A stretch of 64,000 bases of DNA from the NCBI GenBank assembly GCA_945883335.1, contig CAMCXI010000004.1:62001-126000 (forward strand). Direction: 5' to 3'. A program made the position numbers and the translations under genes. The DNA is from Candidatus Methylopumilus universalis. GTDB taxonomy: Bacteria; Pseudomonadota; Gammaproteobacteria; Burkholderiales; Methylophilaceae. The stretch's first letter is position 1; each line of letters starts with the position of its first letter. The notes below the pieces were generated by a model. The model was not told where the DNA came from. It saw only the letters and a list, made by a program, of their open reading frames with translations, and did no database searches. Of the stretch, positions 63,565-64,000 are shown piece by piece.

Positions 63565-64000
63565 ATGTCCAACATCGCTGAAGATTTAAAAGTCCAACCC
63601 GTCATTTTGTCTGGCGGATCAGGAACCAGGCTCTGGCCCATGTCGCGAGAAAAATATCCCAAGCAGTTGCTCCCTTTATTTGGCGAGGACTCCCTGTTGC
63701 AAGGCACGGTTCGCAGATTAGATGGCATCGCTGACTTAACATTGGCCCCAACCATGGTGGTCTGCAATGAAGAGTACCGCTTTGTGATTGCTGAGCAATT
63801 ACGCTTAATGGGTAAAGAGGGCGTGATTGTTTTAGAGCCAACGGGCAGAAATACCGCCCCTGCGCTGACCTTAGCCGCGCTTGAGGCGGATGGTGTAAAT
63901 GGGGATCCTGTGTTGTTAGTGATGCCTGCCGATCATATTATTCTGGATAATACCGCCTTTCAATCAGCCGTTTGCCAGGGCGCAAGTTTAGCGGCAGCGG
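63565..64000 (+). CDS. manC: Mannose-1-phosphate guanylyltransferase (probably bifunctional with mannose-6-phosphate isomerase), partial
   Basis: The first 145 residues are visible; the frame is open to the window edge. The nucleotidyltransferase signature is PVILSGGSGTRLWPMSREKY, followed by PKQLLPLFGED. LEPTGRNTAPALTLAALEAD and LLVMPADHIILD are the typical GMP motifs. It makes GDP-mannose for exopolysaccharide or O-antigen. It is probably the first gene of an exopolysaccharide operon continuing to the right. Confidence 0.88.
   Translation, partial: MSNIAEDLKVQPVILSGGSGTRLWPMSREKYPKQLLPLFGEDSLLQGTVRRLDGIADLTLAPTMVVCNEEYRFVIAEQLRLMGKEGVIVLEPTGRNTAPALTLAALEADGVNGDPVLLVMPADHIILDNTAFQSAVCQGASLAAA

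Noticed and set aside
1-64000. CRISPR arrays, rRNA genes, complete insertion sequences, integrases
   Set aside because: No regularly spaced repeats, rRNA-like sequence, transposase or integrase frames were recognised.

Overview
The window looks like a chromosomal segment of a betaproteobacterium, most likely of the Methylophilaceae (Methylotenera/Methylophilus type). This is inferred from gene order and family membership, not from a database search. Supporting context: fur divergent from a bamE-like gene followed by dapB-carA-carB-greA; yhbY-rlmE-ftsH-folP-glmM; rpfE next to recJ; hrcA next to hemH; a lipoyl-domain-bearing E3 in the pyruvate dehydrogenase operon; and an EpsA-type LuxR regulator beside exopolysaccharide sugar-nucleotide synthesis. 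No rRNA, CRISPR array, complete insertion sequence or integrase gene was seen. One tRNA gene (Leu, GAG) was found.

Layout. Bases 1-8400 hold the start of grpE (with a heat-shock type promoter) and a leftward lipid A/LPS-core block: an LpxL-type acyltransferase, WaaC, further GT9 and GT2 glycosyltransferases and an O-antigen-ligase-like protein. Its 3.4-7.5 kb part is AT-rich and contains two damaged glycosyltransferase genes that meet tail to tail. Bases 8400-14000 hold edd-eda (Entner-Doudoroff pathway), then a HAD phosphatase, an ArnC/RgtE-like glycosyltransferase, a LAB_N membrane protein and a UDP-glucuronate 4-epimerase that look like one operon. Bases 14032-18149 hold the heptose genes hldD-gmhA-hldE-waaF. 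Bases 18226-55700 are housekeeping: hemH, hrcA, nadK, recN, fur, a BamE/NTF2-like fusion lipoprotein, dapB, carAB, greA, yhbY, rlmE, ftsH, folP, glmM, glnS, birA, coaX, the aceE-aceF-lpdA operon, an M17 aminopeptidase, a CYTH/CHAD protein, sixA, rpfE, recJ, tpiA and secG.

Bases 55710-61122 are an accessory patch beginning at tRNA-Leu. It holds a putative two-gene toxin-antitoxin (TA) locus with a perfect operator palindrome, a prophage early-region remnant (single-strand annealing protein, small ORF, CI-like repressor, and an early promoter with twin operators), an XRE/AbiEii-type TA pair with its own 16-bp palindrome, a lytic transglycosylase, and a Phd antitoxin whose RelE partner is a pseudogene with three lesions. 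Bases 61431-64000 are the edge of an exopolysaccharide locus: EpsA-type regulator, an uncharacterised ORF and the start of manC.

How they work together: the LPS genes would supply ADP-heptose, transfer it to lipid A-Kdo and extend the core; the 11.2-14.0 kb operon could make a polyprenyl-phosphate uronic acid donor for the same envelope. edd/eda feed pyruvate to the aceEF-lpdA complex. Several intergenic regions carry legible promoters, operators and terminators, listed separately.
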